Part shown: piece after piece, positions 34,619 to 44,375 of the stretch
Layout of the letters: each line of letters starts with the position of its first letter
How positions within the stretch are numbered: the first letter of the stretch is position 1
Source of the DNA: Halobacteriovorax vibrionivorans
GTDB lineage: Bacteria > Bdellovibrionota > Bacteriovoracia > Bacteriovoracales > Bacteriovoracaceae
DNA length: 64,000 nucleotides
Assembly: GCF_003346865.1 (NCBI RefSeq)
Contig: NZ_QDKL01000001.1
Span: forward strand, 62,001 to 126,000
Direction of reading: 5' to 3'
Made by a program: the position numbers and the translations under genes
The notes under the pieces: generated by a model
What the model was told of the DNA's origin: nothing
Databases searched by the model: none
What the model saw: only the letters and a program-made list of their open reading frames with translations

Positions 34619-35989
34619 ATGAAATCTAAAGCTTTACTCTCCCTCTTTCTAACATTGTATTGTTTAACGACTTCCGCAAAAGTATTCAATGTCATGGCCC
34701 CTTTAGTCATAGGTGATCCAAATAACTTGTCGTCTGAATATTCAAAAGCTGAGTTACGAAAATTTCAAGATCAATTAAATGAAATAAAGTCCCTAGGAGC
34801 AACAGGAGTTAGTACTGATATCTGGTGGGGACTAATAGAAAAAGAAGATAATAAATTTAATTGGCAATACTATCAAGTGTTGAGTGATCTTATTATAGAC
34901 GCTGGCCTTAAGTGGGTACCGATTCTATCATTCCATAAATGTGGTGGTAACGTTGGTGATACATGTGATGTACCAATCCCAAATTGGTTATGGCAAAAGT
35001 ATGGTACGAGTGCCATGTCTAAAAGTGAGCAAGGAAACTTTTCAAAAGAATATCTATCTGTTTGGTCTACCCACAAAGCGATCAATGAGTTTTATGAGGT
35101 CATGGGCTCATTTAAAATGAACTTTTCACATAAGATGAAAGATATATATGAAATTAATGTAAGCCTTGGCCCTGCCGGTGAGCTTCGCTATCCTTCATAT
35201 AATTCACACGATAATGGATCAGGTTATCCAACACGTGGAGCACTTCAAGCCTATTCTGAGCTAGCAATAGAAAGCTTTAGAAACTACGTTAGAAATAAGT
35301 ATTCTAATATTGATACTGTAAACTTCATGTGGGGCTTTAATCTATCTTCTTTCAAAGAAGTTGCACCTCCTAATCCTTTCTTCTTTTTTCCAGCTCAAGA
35401 ACAACACACTAATTATGGTAAGGACTTTTATAATTGGTATTCTAAAAGTTTACGTGAACACGGAAAGAGAATTCTTGGAGCGGCCATTGATACCTTTAGA
35501 TCAGAGGCCCATATTCAATTAGGCTTTAAAGTACCAGGAATACACTGGCGAGTTGCACCAGGTGCTGATCGATTGGCAGAGCTTAATGCAGGACTGATAT
35601 CAACTGATCAAGATATCTTTAGTGATAAAACAGGACATGGTTATAATAGAATCATCGGTATAATCAATGAACTTAGAAAAGAGAAGGACTTTCATCAATT
35701 AAATTTTCATTTTACTTGTTTAGAAATGAATAATCTTGAAGGTCCAACAAATGCACAAAGCTATGCGAAGGCATTAGTATTCTGGGTTGCTCAGGAAGCA
35801 CAGAAACAAGGCGTACGTATCTTAGGAGAAAATGCTCTAGCAGGCACTCTCCACGATCACAAAGCTTGGGATAATATTGCAGATGCACTCTACTTTGGAA
35901 ACTATGATGGAGTTACCTTTTTACGAATGGGTACGATCCTTAGCAGTCAGCTAGCAAAAGACAGATTTAGACAAATGACAAAACAATAA
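34619..35989 (+). CDS. Exported glycoside hydrolase family 14 (beta-amylase-like)
   Basis: This is a 456-residue exported enzyme of the beta-amylase family. After the signal peptide (cleavage near TSA-KVF) the GH14 landmarks appear: VSTDIWWG (D67), LSFHKCGGNVGD (residues 104-114), GPAGELRYPSY with acid E188, and FTCLEMNN with base E369. These match the two catalytic glutamates of soybean beta-amylase. It should release beta-maltose from starch or glycogen outside the cytoplasm. GH14 is common in plants but patchy in bacteria. The gene starts 50 bases after the pterin dehydratase gene with a weak ribosome binding site. Confidence 0.9.
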   Translation: MKSKALLSLFLTLYCLTTSAKVFNVMAPLVIGDPNNLSSEYSKAELRKFQDQLNEIKSLGATGVSTDIWWGLIEKEDNKFNWQYYQVLSDLIIDAGLKWVPILSFHKCGGNVGDTCDVPIPNWLWQKYGTSAMSKSEQGNFSKEYLSVWSTHKAINEFYEVMGSFKMNFSHKMKDIYEINVSLGPAGELRYPSYNSHDNGSGYPTRGALQAYSELAIESFRNYVRNKYSNIDTVNFMWGFNLSSFKEVAPPNPFFFFPAQEQHTNYGKDFYNWYSKSLREHGKRILGAAIDTFRSEAHIQLGFKVPGIHWRVAPGADRLAELNAGLISTDQDIFSDKTGHGYNRIIGIINELRKEKDFHQLNFHFTCLEMNNLEGPTNAQSYAKALVFWVAQEAQKQGVRILGENALAGTLHDHKAWDNIADALYFGNYDGVTFLRMGTILSSQLAKDRFRQMTKQ

Positions 35990-36102
35990 TTACAAGTACT
36001 TATATAGAAATCACTCACCAAAAAGGTAATTTTACCGCATTTAATGGTCCTTGGAGTATTAAGTAATTAAGGTAAAATAATTTAGGAACAAGTGAGGGGT
36101 TT

Positions 36103-37192
36103 ATGAAGAGTTTAAAGATTGTAGCTTTGTTAAGCTTAATAATTTCATGTCAAAATCAAAAGAGTGAACGACAAGTTGCCTCTGTCAATGCACTTCAACC
36201 AAAAGTAGAACAAGGTGAAGTCTGGGGACAAGATGAAGTAGCAAATATGAGTCGTGTCGGTGAGATTTTCAAAGAAACACTAATCGAAGCGACAGGAAAT
36301 AATAAAATCATGAAAAGGGATGCTCATCCAAAACATCATGGTTGTGTAAAATCAGAACTTACAATTGATAATTCTAAACTACCTCAAAAACTAAGAGTTG
36401 GCCTATTTGAAGAAAATAGAAAATATCAAAGTATTATTCGCTTCTCTAATGGAGACCCTGATCCTTCAAAAGCAGATATCGAAAAAGATATTCGAGGTAT
36501 GGCCGTAAAAATAATCGGCGTTCCCTATCAAAACTATCTTCAAGATATTGGTCTTGAAGGAAATAAGAATATCCACGATCTAGTTATGATGAATGCTGAT
36601 AGTTTTTTCATTGCAAATCCTAAAAAATATGAAAAATTCATGGAAGCAACACAAGGACGATTTGGTGTTATTGGATACTTACTGACACATTGGGGATCAC
36701 TTAAGAGAATAATGAAGGCACGAGTTGAAGTCTCAAATCCACTTGATATCGACTACTCTTCAGCAACACCTTATAAACTAGGTAGTACCAGCATGAAAAA
36801 TGAGTTTTAAATCATGTCGTAAGAACAAGGATACGATCCCAGACAATCCTAGTCATGATTACTTAGGAGAGCGCTTAGCAAGAACTCTTAAGAGTGAACA
36901 AGGTTGTTTTGACTTCTATATTCAACCAAATAAAGATCCAAAAAAGAATAATATCGAAAATGCAATGCTATCGTGGGATGAGAAGAAATCACCACAAATT
37001 AAGGTTGGACGCCTAATCGTAAATAGGCAGCATCGAGTTCGTGACGAAATGAGAATGTCAGCATGTGAGAATATGACCTTTAATCCATGGCGAGCACCAG
37101 AAGTTAATCGACCATTAGGAGGCGTAAATAGAATTCGTCTTGAGGTCTATTTGAATCAGTCAAAATTAAGACATGACTATAACGGGATATAG
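36103..37192 (+). pseudogene. Catalase-like lipoprotein gene split by a frameshift
   Basis: Two overlapping frames together encode one catalase-like (haem hydroperoxidase fold) protein. The first (36103-36810) has a lipobox signal (LIISC) and DAHPKHHGCVKSE, YQSIIRFSNGD and DIRGMAVKI. The second (36800-37192) carries the C-terminal half with KVGRLIVNRQ, CENMTFNPWRAPEVNRPLGGVNRIR and a final RHDY. The break is at a run of five A (36796-36800). Removing one A gives an uninterrupted protein reading SMKMSFKSC. It is either a recent inactivating insertion or a sequencing error in a homopolymer. The intact family includes small catalase-related peroxidases. Confidence 0.82.
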
Positions 37193-37205
37193 GATTCTAT
37201 ATCCC
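37184..37205. terminator. Hairpin terminator overlapping a stop codon
   Basis: A perfect 8-bp stem (GGGATATA/TATATCCC) with loop GGATTC is followed by CTTTT. It includes the stop codon of the catalase-like gene and faces the end of the 894-residue protein gene. Confidence 0.72.
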
Positions 37206-37208
37206 CTT

Positions 37209-39893
37209 TTAAATCCCATCATAGAAGCGTGAGACCCTTGCCATCTTTGCCCATTCAGAAAGAGTCATTTGAACGGCCATCTCGACATCTTCTTTTTCAA
37301 AGGACTCACCTTTTCTTTTCATCTCTATTAATTCACGATCAATTTTTCCCATTTCATCAATAAAGTAATGTCTTGCTTCAACGATCTGTTTCTTATCTTC
37401 TGAAGTAAGCTCTCTAAAGGTCCCTCTTTGATAATCAAAGTAGCGTCCCTCTTCAAATCGATTTAGAGCGATCGATGCTGTTACAACATCAGACTTCAAT
37501 CGATTTAAGAAAGGATCGCTAACAATCCCCTTAAGGTCATTGTCGATCATATCTTCATTTACACGAACGATAGGCATATTTGAACGAGTCACTTCGTTTG
37601 GTAAGCTTTCCCATTTAAACTCTTGCACTGTCGTTGTAATTTTTCTCATATGGTCACCAAGAATATCCAACTTACGCGTTGTATCTCTAAGTTCAAGACC
37701 AATTTTAGTATGATTTTCTATTGGTGATTTACCGTAGAGATTTCCACGAATCCCCATTGAAAAGAATTTATGACTTTGTAAAGAAATACTAGATAAAGAT
37801 GATGGTAAGGTATTATTAACACTAGCACGTGCTCGTTTTGGAGCATCTGAATCAAAATGAGCAACACTTGTTAAATAGTTCCCATGAAGTCCTTCTTCCA
37901 TTCCTTTTAAGTATAAATAATCATTTGCTTGTTTTGACCATAACTGAAAACGGTCAAAATGTTTATAATCTTTAGGCATATCAAATACAACATGAGTATG
38001 AAATGAATGTCTTTCACCTGTAAATTTCGAAACTTCAGAAACTTCATCAAGAGTACGTTCTAAATTAATTTCATATTTCTTATTAGCTATTTCCCAAGTA
38101 TAGCTCTTATCAGAGGAATCATGCCCTAACTCTTGTGAATAACCACCAATGTATTTAGGCTTAAACTCTGTTCCAGTTATACGATTTTCAGATACTGAAT
38201 CTTTCTTAACATTAGTAGCATCTTTTATTCTTTTTAATCTTTCGTCACTCGGTATCTGAAGCCATTCTTCATCACTAATGCCAGTTGTCTTAAACCATAA
38301 AGTAATATCTTCAATATTACTTTCTTTTTCAAACGAGAATGTAACGAGAGTTCCAGGTGGCCCCCTAATTGGTCTTACATTTTTAAAATATTCATTTCGG
38401 GCCATGAGGTAGCGAAGAGAATCGCTATTCTTTTCAACACCATCTTTTAATAAGAAGTCATATAAATAAAGAGCATGCGCATCTGATTTAACCCACTGAT
38501 CAAACTTCTTAAATTTTTGAGCACTACTTGATGACTTAACGATATTTGAATAAAGAGATAGAACATCACTATATGCATCCCCATCATTGAGTGAAGAGAC
38601 TAATGAGCGAGGATTTCTAATATCAGAAATATCTTCCCCAAGTCTTTGTGCATATGCTTTAAATTTCTGTTGCTCGTCTTTATTAAGGCCATTGATCATT
38701 TGCCCTAATTGATTTTTTTGAGATTCATTGAGCTCTTGTGTCCCCTTTATCCCAAGTGAATTGTAATATGAATCATCTTGAAAATTAAAACGTCTTCCAT
38801 TTAAACGATCGATTGCCGCAATTATTCTTTTACGATCTACATTATTTATATTCTCGTTAATAATCTTACCTGTATCTATATCTAGATATGAAATTGATAA
38901 TTCATTTCCATTATCAGATTTGATAACAGGGTTAGCGAACTTACGAATTCTATTTTCTTTAGAGCGAATAGCAACTAATTGGATTCCTTGACCGATTTGA
39001 GGAGCAGAAAGAAAATTTATTTCTTCTTCTTTTATAATCTCTTCTAACTTAGCTGATATAGCTCTTGTATTTGAGTTGCGAGCCTCTTCTGGACTTAGGG
39101 CCCTAGCGGCTTTCTTTTTCGCTAGATCTTCATCCGATACAATTGATGATTGTGGCTTCTTTGTATGTTCTGAAACGACCTCTTTAAGTCGTTTTACCAT
39201 CTTTGGACCTTTAAAGATCAACGCCACAGCAGCGGCAGGAGGCATAATAACCTCACCAACGATCTCACATACTCTTGCCTGTCTTGCTTTTTGATTATAA
39301 CAACCTAATGTATAGTAGGTATCTTTAATCATATCAGAGATGGCATCCATCCCCATCTTCATAATGTCTTTAGCAACAAGAAGTGATGCATCCACATCAT
39401 CGCCTGTTTCTTCATAAGCTTTATCAAATTCAATAGCTAAGTAATTCTTAAAAGAATCATAGTATTCACCGAGGGCCTCATTCTTTTCTTGTCGTAATTC
39501 AGAATCAAACACATAACCAAGGCTTCCCTTTATCATTTCAACAACAAATTCAAAAAGGTTCACGAGTGAGCGCCAAAGTCCTCGAAAACAATTATATATG
39601 AAAGAAAAACTTGTAATATCGATTTCATTTTCATCGATACTTTCACAAGTTATCTTCTCGTCTTCTTCAACATCCTTACATGCATCGCTATTTTTAACGA
39701 CCTCACAAAAACTTTGAAATGTATCTTCAGATAAAGGTCCTTTAACTGAGCTTTCAGAACTACAACTAATATAGTCATAAGTATCTGTTACTGAGCCAAA
39801 AGATCTAAATTGATCAATTATGTCACTATTACTAAATGCTAGGACATTAAAACTTAGAAAAAGAATAATAATAGAACTTAATAGTTTTCTCAT
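37209..39893 (-). CDS. Exported protein with amidoligase-like region
   Basis: This is an 894-residue protein with a signal peptide (residues 1-19). A cysteine-containing N-terminal part is followed by a hydrophobic Gly/Ala/Pro-rich segment (about 210-230, VIMPPAAAVALIF). Residues 515-760 share the amidoligase-like pattern seen in the 1012-residue protein at 2855: VTFSFEKES at 517, TWEI at 599, FHTHVVFD at 631 (H632, H634) and IGLELRD at 731 (E734, R736). The pattern suggests a glutamine-synthetase-like ligase fold. That is inferred from motifs only. Its ATG overlaps the end of the preceding gene by 4 bases (ATGA), so the two are translationally coupled. Confidence 0.6.
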   Translation of the reverse strand: MRKLLSSIIILFLSFNVLAFSNSDIIDQFRSFGSVTDTYDYISCSSESSVKGPLSEDTFQSFCEVVKNSDACKDVEEDEKITCESIDENEIDITSFSFIYNCFRGLWRSLVNLFEFVVEMIKGSLGYVFDSELRQEKNEALGEYYDSFKNYLAIEFDKAYEETGDDVDASLLVAKDIMKMGMDAISDMIKDTYYTLGCYNQKARQARVCEIVGEVIMPPAAAVALIFKGPKMVKRLKEVVSEHTKKPQSSIVSDEDLAKKKAARALSPEEARNSNTRAISAKLEEIIKEEEINFLSAPQIGQGIQLVAIRSKENRIRKFANPVIKSDNGNELSISYLDIDTGKIINENINNVDRKRIIAAIDRLNGRRFNFQDDSYYNSLGIKGTQELNESQKNQLGQMINGLNKDEQQKFKAYAQRLGEDISDIRNPRSLVSSLNDGDAYSDVLSLYSNIVKSSSSAQKFKKFDQWVKSDAHALYLYDFLLKDGVEKNSDSLRYLMARNEYFKNVRPIRGPPGTLVTFSFEKESNIEDITLWFKTTGISDEEWLQIPSDERLKRIKDATNVKKDSVSENRITGTEFKPKYIGGYSQELGHDSSDKSYTWEIANKKYEINLERTLDEVSEVSKFTGERHSFHTHVVFDMPKDYKHFDRFQLWSKQANDYLYLKGMEEGLHGNYLTSVAHFDSDAPKRARASVNNTLPSSLSSISLQSHKFFSMGIRGNLYGKSPIENHTKIGLELRDTTRKLDILGDHMRKITTTVQEFKWESLPNEVTRSNMPIVRVNEDMIDNDLKGIVSDPFLNRLKSDVVTASIALNRFEEGRYFDYQRGTFRELTSEDKKQIVEARHYFIDEMGKIDRELIEMKRKGESFEKEDVEMAVQMTLSEWAKMARVSRFYDGI

Positions 39894-40363
39894 TTACGAC
39901 TCTCCCACTTAAGAGTCGATTGAAAAAAGCTACTTATTACTTCTTTGTTTAACTTGTCTTTATCAAGAGAAGTAATGAGACTAATAATACGTTTATCATT
40001 TAAAAAAGTGTGTCTTTCATAAAAATAATTTTTAAGACCTTTACGATCAATATAATAACCAGAAATTGTTAACTCATCATTCTTCCACTTGTATTCAAAA
40101 GCATTCCAATCACTAATCCCTAAAAACTTCATTCCATTTCGCTTTTTCTTTTCAAGTGACTTAACAAATTTGTCGCGCTTATCTATATTAGCTAAAAATG
40201 ATTTTGATGATTTTAAAACTTGAGTTGATCCTCTAATACTTTTTGTTTGGGTACTCTTCCAAATCGTCGTATTTCCAATTTCACGCTTTGGTTGCCATAT
40301 AATTTTTGAAGCAAACGTCTGAAATAGAATGAAAAATAATAATAAGTACTTAGGGAATCTCAT
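39890..40363 (-). CDS. Secreted protein of unknown function
   Basis: This is a 157-residue protein with a signal peptide (residues 1-18, cleavage before SKIIW). The mature part is very basic (KSIRGSTQVLKSSKSF, KSLEKKKRNGMKFLG) and has no cysteine. A WNAFEYKWKNDELTISGYYIDRKG stretch suggests a small beta domain. No family recognised. Its stop overlaps the start of the 894-residue amidoligase-like protein gene, so it probably serves the same process, perhaps as a chaperone or partner. The 41-base gap to the 635-residue protein gene upstream suggests one operon. Confidence 0.62.
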   Translation of the reverse strand: MRFPKYLLLFFILFQTFASKIIWQPKREIGNTTIWKSTQTKSIRGSTQVLKSSKSFLANIDKRDKFVKSLEKKKRNGMKFLGISDWNAFEYKWKNDELTISGYYIDRKGLKNYFYERHTFLNDKRIISLITSLDKDKLNKEVISSFFQSTLKWESRK

Positions 40364-40404
40364 ACCTAACTCATCGGCTATTATGTGTTAATACTTGAGG
40401 AATA

Positions 40405-42312
40405 TTAAGGCCTTATCTCTAGAACAACATCTCGATCGAGGTCTTTTACTCGATTAAAACTGATGCCACGTTTTTTTAGAATTCTCTCATATAAACGCTC
40501 ATGGGCCTTTGATGTGAATATATAAATTCCATCCAGAGAATCATCTGCATCCATTGAAGTGATTAATTGGCCTAGTAATTCTTCGCTTAATTTACGGTCT
40601 CCTTTCTTATCATCAACAGTAAAACGAACCGCTTCTGCAACCTTTCGCCCAGGACGACGATCGACCTTTACCCCTGTTGCTTTTTCAAAAGGCATTAATT
40701 CATCAGCTTTTGAAGATGTTACAAAGGCCAGTCCACCTCTCATGGAATCAGCTGCCCCTTTTTCTGTACTAATAATCAAAGTGGTTCGATCTTCCATTTG
40801 TCGACTACTTTGAATGAAGTCTTTTACTTCATTTTCAGAGAGGTTTAATCTTCGCTGATAAGTATCTGAAACAAAATTCCAATAATTTGAACTCATTGTC
40901 CTAACTTCTTTATTTGAACTATTAAGATTTAGAACATAATAATCACCCTTCTCAATAGAAAGCTTATATCCTGCATCTCCAAATACTTCATTATCGATTG
41001 GCTTCTTTCCAAGATAAAAGCTAAGCTCATCCATTGTCTTAACATGGAAAAGACGGGAATTTGGATCATATTTCTTTGATAATTCAAAGGCCTGCTTAAT
41101 TGGACCTAAAGATGAAAGACCACTTAGAGCTGTACTCACGGAAGTTAAGAGAATCTCTTGGCTTAGCTCCTCAGAACACTCTGTATATTTTTGATAATAA
41201 GTATCTTGCTTAGACTTTATAAAATTATTTAATAGAGATTCACATTGTTCTTTTTTCTCTGGGATTGCAACGAGATCTTTTGCAAAAAAGGTTGCACTAG
41301 AGAGTCCTGTCGTTGCTTTTGTAATTGAAGCATAGATTTCTTCTCTCATTCCCCACTTTGCTAACCCTAAACCACGAAGCCCCCAAACACCTAGTCTAAA
41401 GGCAGGGCCTGCAACAAAAGGTGCAACAAACATTCCAACCTCAAGGCCTAATTCCTTTATCTTCTGATCAGTTAAGTAACTCTTATTCCTTTCATAAAGA
41501 CTGCACGCTAGACTTGGCTCTTTCATAACCTCTTTTCGCCAATCTAATGTTGATAAAATAGAGGAAGTAGTATCATCAACGACATCATTGCCATTTATAA
41601 TATCAAAGAGGACTTTAATTCTCTCTTTTTGTAATTCCTCATTAACTTCTTCGTTGATAGCAAAGTCATATTGTCTTTGCTCAGGCGAAAATCGCGTATT
41701 AATCTCCCTTATTTGATCTTGAGCACCAGATAAATAATCAGAGTATGTTTTAACCAGTGCGGACTTAAGATCTCCCTCTTCTTTACTTTTAATGATACTT
41801 TCAATTTCTGGCCCTGCTAAAATGGGGCGTTTAGAAAGTAGTAAAATCTTTAGCTTTTGAAGTTTTTTTAAATGCTCTTCATTTTCAATTCGCATCTTTG
41901 GACTACAGACTCTAAAGCAGATATTTAATTTATCTGAGACGACTTCAATTTGCTTGGTAATTTCTTTTAACTTTAAATAATCACTTTCAATATCTTTGAA
42001 TTCATTTATATACCATTGCCTACTTTCATCCTCTTCGACAAAGTCATTACGTAAAAAGCGCAACATCCCTTTGTTATTGTCTATTTCAGCTTGAAGAAGG
42101 TCTTTTTTCTCTTCTGCTTTTTCAATAATCCAATGCCAACGACGTAATGAATTTTCACTAATCTCTTTAGGAAGGATTGATTTGGGGATTTCAATAGTTG
42201 AACAACTTGGGTCTTCTAAACGAAGAGAATTACATAATTCCTCAATAGACTCTGCCCTAGATACGATACTCGTAACAAGAGCAATAAAAATGATAATCCC
42301 CTCTAATCTCAT
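40405..42312 (-). CDS. Exported protein with C-terminal GNAT-like region
   Basis: This is a 635-residue protein with a signal peptide (residues 1-20). A long coiled-coil-prone region (about 60-240) precedes a hydrophobic Gly-rich segment (about 305-330, GMFVAPFVAGPAFRLGVWGL). The last 130 residues resemble a GNAT acyltransferase: RGGLAFVTS, EAVRFTVDDKKGDRKLSEELLGQL in the position of the acyl-CoA motif, then IYIFTSKAHERLYERILKKRGI. Autoinducer-synthase-type GNATs look similar. Fold inferred, not proven. It is in line with the two downstream genes of the cluster. An exported acyltransferase would be unusual. Confidence 0.58.
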   Translation of the reverse strand: MRLEGIIIFIALVTSIVSRAESIEELCNSLRLEDPSCSTIEIPKSILPKEISENSLRRWHWIIEKAEEKKDLLQAEIDNNKGMLRFLRNDFVEEDESRQWYINEFKDIESDYLKLKEITKQIEVVSDKLNICFRVCSPKMRIENEEHLKKLQKLKILLLSKRPILAGPEIESIIKSKEEGDLKSALVKTYSDYLSGAQDQIREINTRFSPEQRQYDFAINEEVNEELQKERIKVLFDIINGNDVVDDTTSSILSTLDWRKEVMKEPSLACSLYERNKSYLTDQKIKELGLEVGMFVAPFVAGPAFRLGVWGLRGLGLAKWGMREEIYASITKATTGLSSATFFAKDLVAIPEKKEQCESLLNNFIKSKQDTYYQKYTECSEELSQEILLTSVSTALSGLSSLGPIKQAFELSKKYDPNSRLFHVKTMDELSFYLGKKPIDNEVFGDAGYKLSIEKGDYYVLNLNSSNKEVRTMSSNYWNFVSDTYQRRLNLSENEVKDFIQSSRQMEDRTTLIISTEKGAADSMRGGLAFVTSSKADELMPFEKATGVKVDRRPGRKVAEAVRFTVDDKKGDRKLSEELLGQLITSMDADDSLDGIYIFTSKAHERLYERILKKRGISFNRVKDLDRDVVLEIRP

Positions 42313-42405
42313 AGGGTTCTTATCGGTTATATTAAAAATAAATCAAGAGAATATATAGAAGGATTCTTTGCGCGCCACATATTTTCGATAGCTTACATTA
42401 TCTAG

Positions 42406-43032
42406 TTATTTATAAATCAACCTCTTCTTTGTCAGGCGAATAAGGCGATAAAGAGAAGTAAACTTCTCTTTTCCCTTACGCTGGCAAAGCTGATCATCAC
42501 TTGAAGCAATTTCTACGACTGCTCTTCTAACCTGCTCATAAGAAAAATCAGTATTTTTATATTTACGATTAACTCTTTCAACAAAAGTATTAAAAAGATT
42601 TTCTTCTCGCTTATATTTATTTTCTTGAAGTTGCAGAACTTCTTCTTCTATCTTTGAATCAATATCCTGATTTGCAAATTCATGCTCTTCTACTTCAGAC
42701 ATTTTTAAAACAATATAAGCACCTATAATTCCCTTTTCGTTCTTTAAAAGATCAAAGAAGGCGGCCACAGTTGATATAGATAAGACAACAGGAATAGAGC
42801 CTGGAACGAAAGCAACAATAAAAGCCGCAGCAGGTTTACCAATGACTTTAGATAGCCAATAAAAACCCTTAAGCTTGTATACCCAGCCTTCATCATTTTC
42901 CACAGACTCTTTAGGATAAAATGTCTCTATTTTATCTTGGTACTGCTTTATACACTTATACTCAGTACTTGCATGTACAGGTGCACTTAGCATAAAGACG
43001 CTTAATAATATTATTGAAATAACCTTTCTCAT
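42406..43032 (-). CDS. Exported membrane-associated protein of unknown function
   Basis: This is a 208-residue protein with a signal peptide (residues 1-21, cleavage before STEYK), two cysteines in the mature chain (YKC, QLC), and a hydrophobic hairpin (about 65-100, AAAFIVAFVPGSIPVVLSIS). The C-terminal half is charged and coiled-coil-prone (EEEVLQLQENKYKREENLF). It is the first gene of the four-gene same-strand cluster ending at 37209. Function unknown. The hydrophobic hairpin parallels those in the 894- and 635-residue proteins downstream. Confidence 0.62.
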   Translation of the reverse strand: MRKVISIILLSVFMLSAPVHASTEYKCIKQYQDKIETFYPKESVENDEGWVYKLKGFYWLSKVIGKPAAAFIVAFVPGSIPVVLSISTVAAFFDLLKNEKGIIGAYIVLKMSEVEEHEFANQDIDSKIEEEVLQLQENKYKREENLFNTFVERVNRKYKNTDFSYEQVRRAVVEIASSDDQLCQRKGKEKFTSLYRLIRLTKKRLIYK

Positions 43033-43213
43033 TGAAAATAATCTAGCATATCAAAGCGTATTACTTAGATATACTCGCGATTTCATGAAATTATTATGTG
43101 AAAAATATTTAGACACCAAGCTTGAGTATTTCACTAAAAAACTAAGAAACTTAAGCTAAGCCTTTGTTTTTAATTAACTTAGCTAACTACACTTCTAAAC
43201 CGAAGATTAGCTC

Positions 43214-44374
43214 GTGGTACAAAAAATTAACTTAGATATTCTTCTTGAAAGTATCGATGGCATAGCCTACCGGTGTCGCAATGATAAATATTGGACTATG
43301 GAGTTCATTACCTCTGGTATTGAAAGAATCACTGGCTATACACAAGATGAGATCTTAAACAATGCCAAGGTTTCTTTTGATGATATCACTCTTAAAGAAG
43401 ATAAATTCATCGTAAGACAGACTGTTGATGAGGCCCTTGAAGCTCATAACTACTACACAACAGAATATAGAGTTAGACACAAGGATGGGAGGATTATCTA
43501 CTTATGGGAGCAAGGTGTTGGCGTTTATGACGGTGATAAAATTATTGCTCTAGAAGGATATATCTGTGATATCACAGCACAAAAGCAAACAGAAAAAGAG
43601 CTTAAAGAAAAAGTTCAACAACAGGCAATGGAGTTATTAAGAGAAAAAGAAAAAGAAATTGAGCGCACTAATTACTTAAGAATATTAGAGTTAATAAAGT
43701 CAATGGCACACGAATTAAGAAACCCTTTAAACCTCTCAATAAATTCAACTCATCTACTTGAAGAAGAAATTAAAAAGATAAGCCCAGATAATACAAAAGC
43801 GCAACGCATTCTATCGATATTGGAGGGCTCAAATAATCGAATCAATGAAATTGTAGAAACCATAGAGCTGACATTTCGATCTGCAACACATAAGAGAGAA
43901 AAGCAAGACCTCTATGAATTAATTTTAGAAAGCACATCTCATTTTCATAAAAAGATAAAAAAACATGGAATTCAAATAGAGATTGATGAAGGTGTAAAAG
44001 ATTATATGATATTGGCAACAAAGGAAAACTTCATACAATCATTGAAAAATATAATTAAAAACTCGATTTCTGCAGTTAAAAAAAACAATGATAAATCTCG
44101 CAAGAAAATAGAGATATATGCCAGTATAGATTCTAAAAACAATTTGCGAATAACAATAAAAGACTTTGGTATAGGTATATCTAAAGAGTACTTAGATATG
44201 ATAACACTCCCCTTCATATCAACAATAACAAGGAGTAAAGGAAGTGGGCTAGGACTTAGTGCTGCAAAATATCTTCTACAAGATGATAATTTTGAACTAA
44301 GTTTTAATAGCAAAGAAAATGCATGGACAGAAGCCTATATAAGTATACCAGAGAATAACTGGGCCAAGATATAA
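43214..44374 (+). CDS. PAS sensor histidine kinase, soluble
   Basis: This is a 386-residue cytoplasmic kinase. Residues 5-122 form a PAS_3 domain (GIERITGYTQDEI, then YRVRHKDGRIIYLWEQG and a closing GYICDITAQKQTE), followed by a coiled coil. The H box is MAHELRNPLNLSI. The ATPase domain has N box NIIKNSISAVKK, G1 KDFGIGIS and G2 GSGLGLSAAKYLL. There is no membrane segment or receiver domain. Its start is a GTG; a second in-frame start is not obvious nearby. Convergent with the universal stress protein gene, with one base between stops. It has no response regulator neighbour. Confidence 0.88.
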   Translation: MVQKINLDILLESIDGIAYRCRNDKYWTMEFITSGIERITGYTQDEILNNAKVSFDDITLKEDKFIVRQTVDEALEAHNYYTTEYRVRHKDGRIIYLWEQGVGVYDGDKIIALEGYICDITAQKQTEKELKEKVQQQAMELLREKEKEIERTNYLRILELIKSMAHELRNPLNLSINSTHLLEEEIKKISPDNTKAQRILSILEGSNNRINEIVETIELTFRSATHKREKQDLYELILESTSHFHKKIKKHGIQIEIDEGVKDYMILATKENFIQSLKNIIKNSISAVKKNNDKSRKKIEIYASIDSKNNLRITIKDFGIGISKEYLDMITLPFISTITRSKGSGLGLSAAKYLLQDDNFELSFNSKENAWTEAYISIPENNWAKI

Positions 44375-44375
44375 A

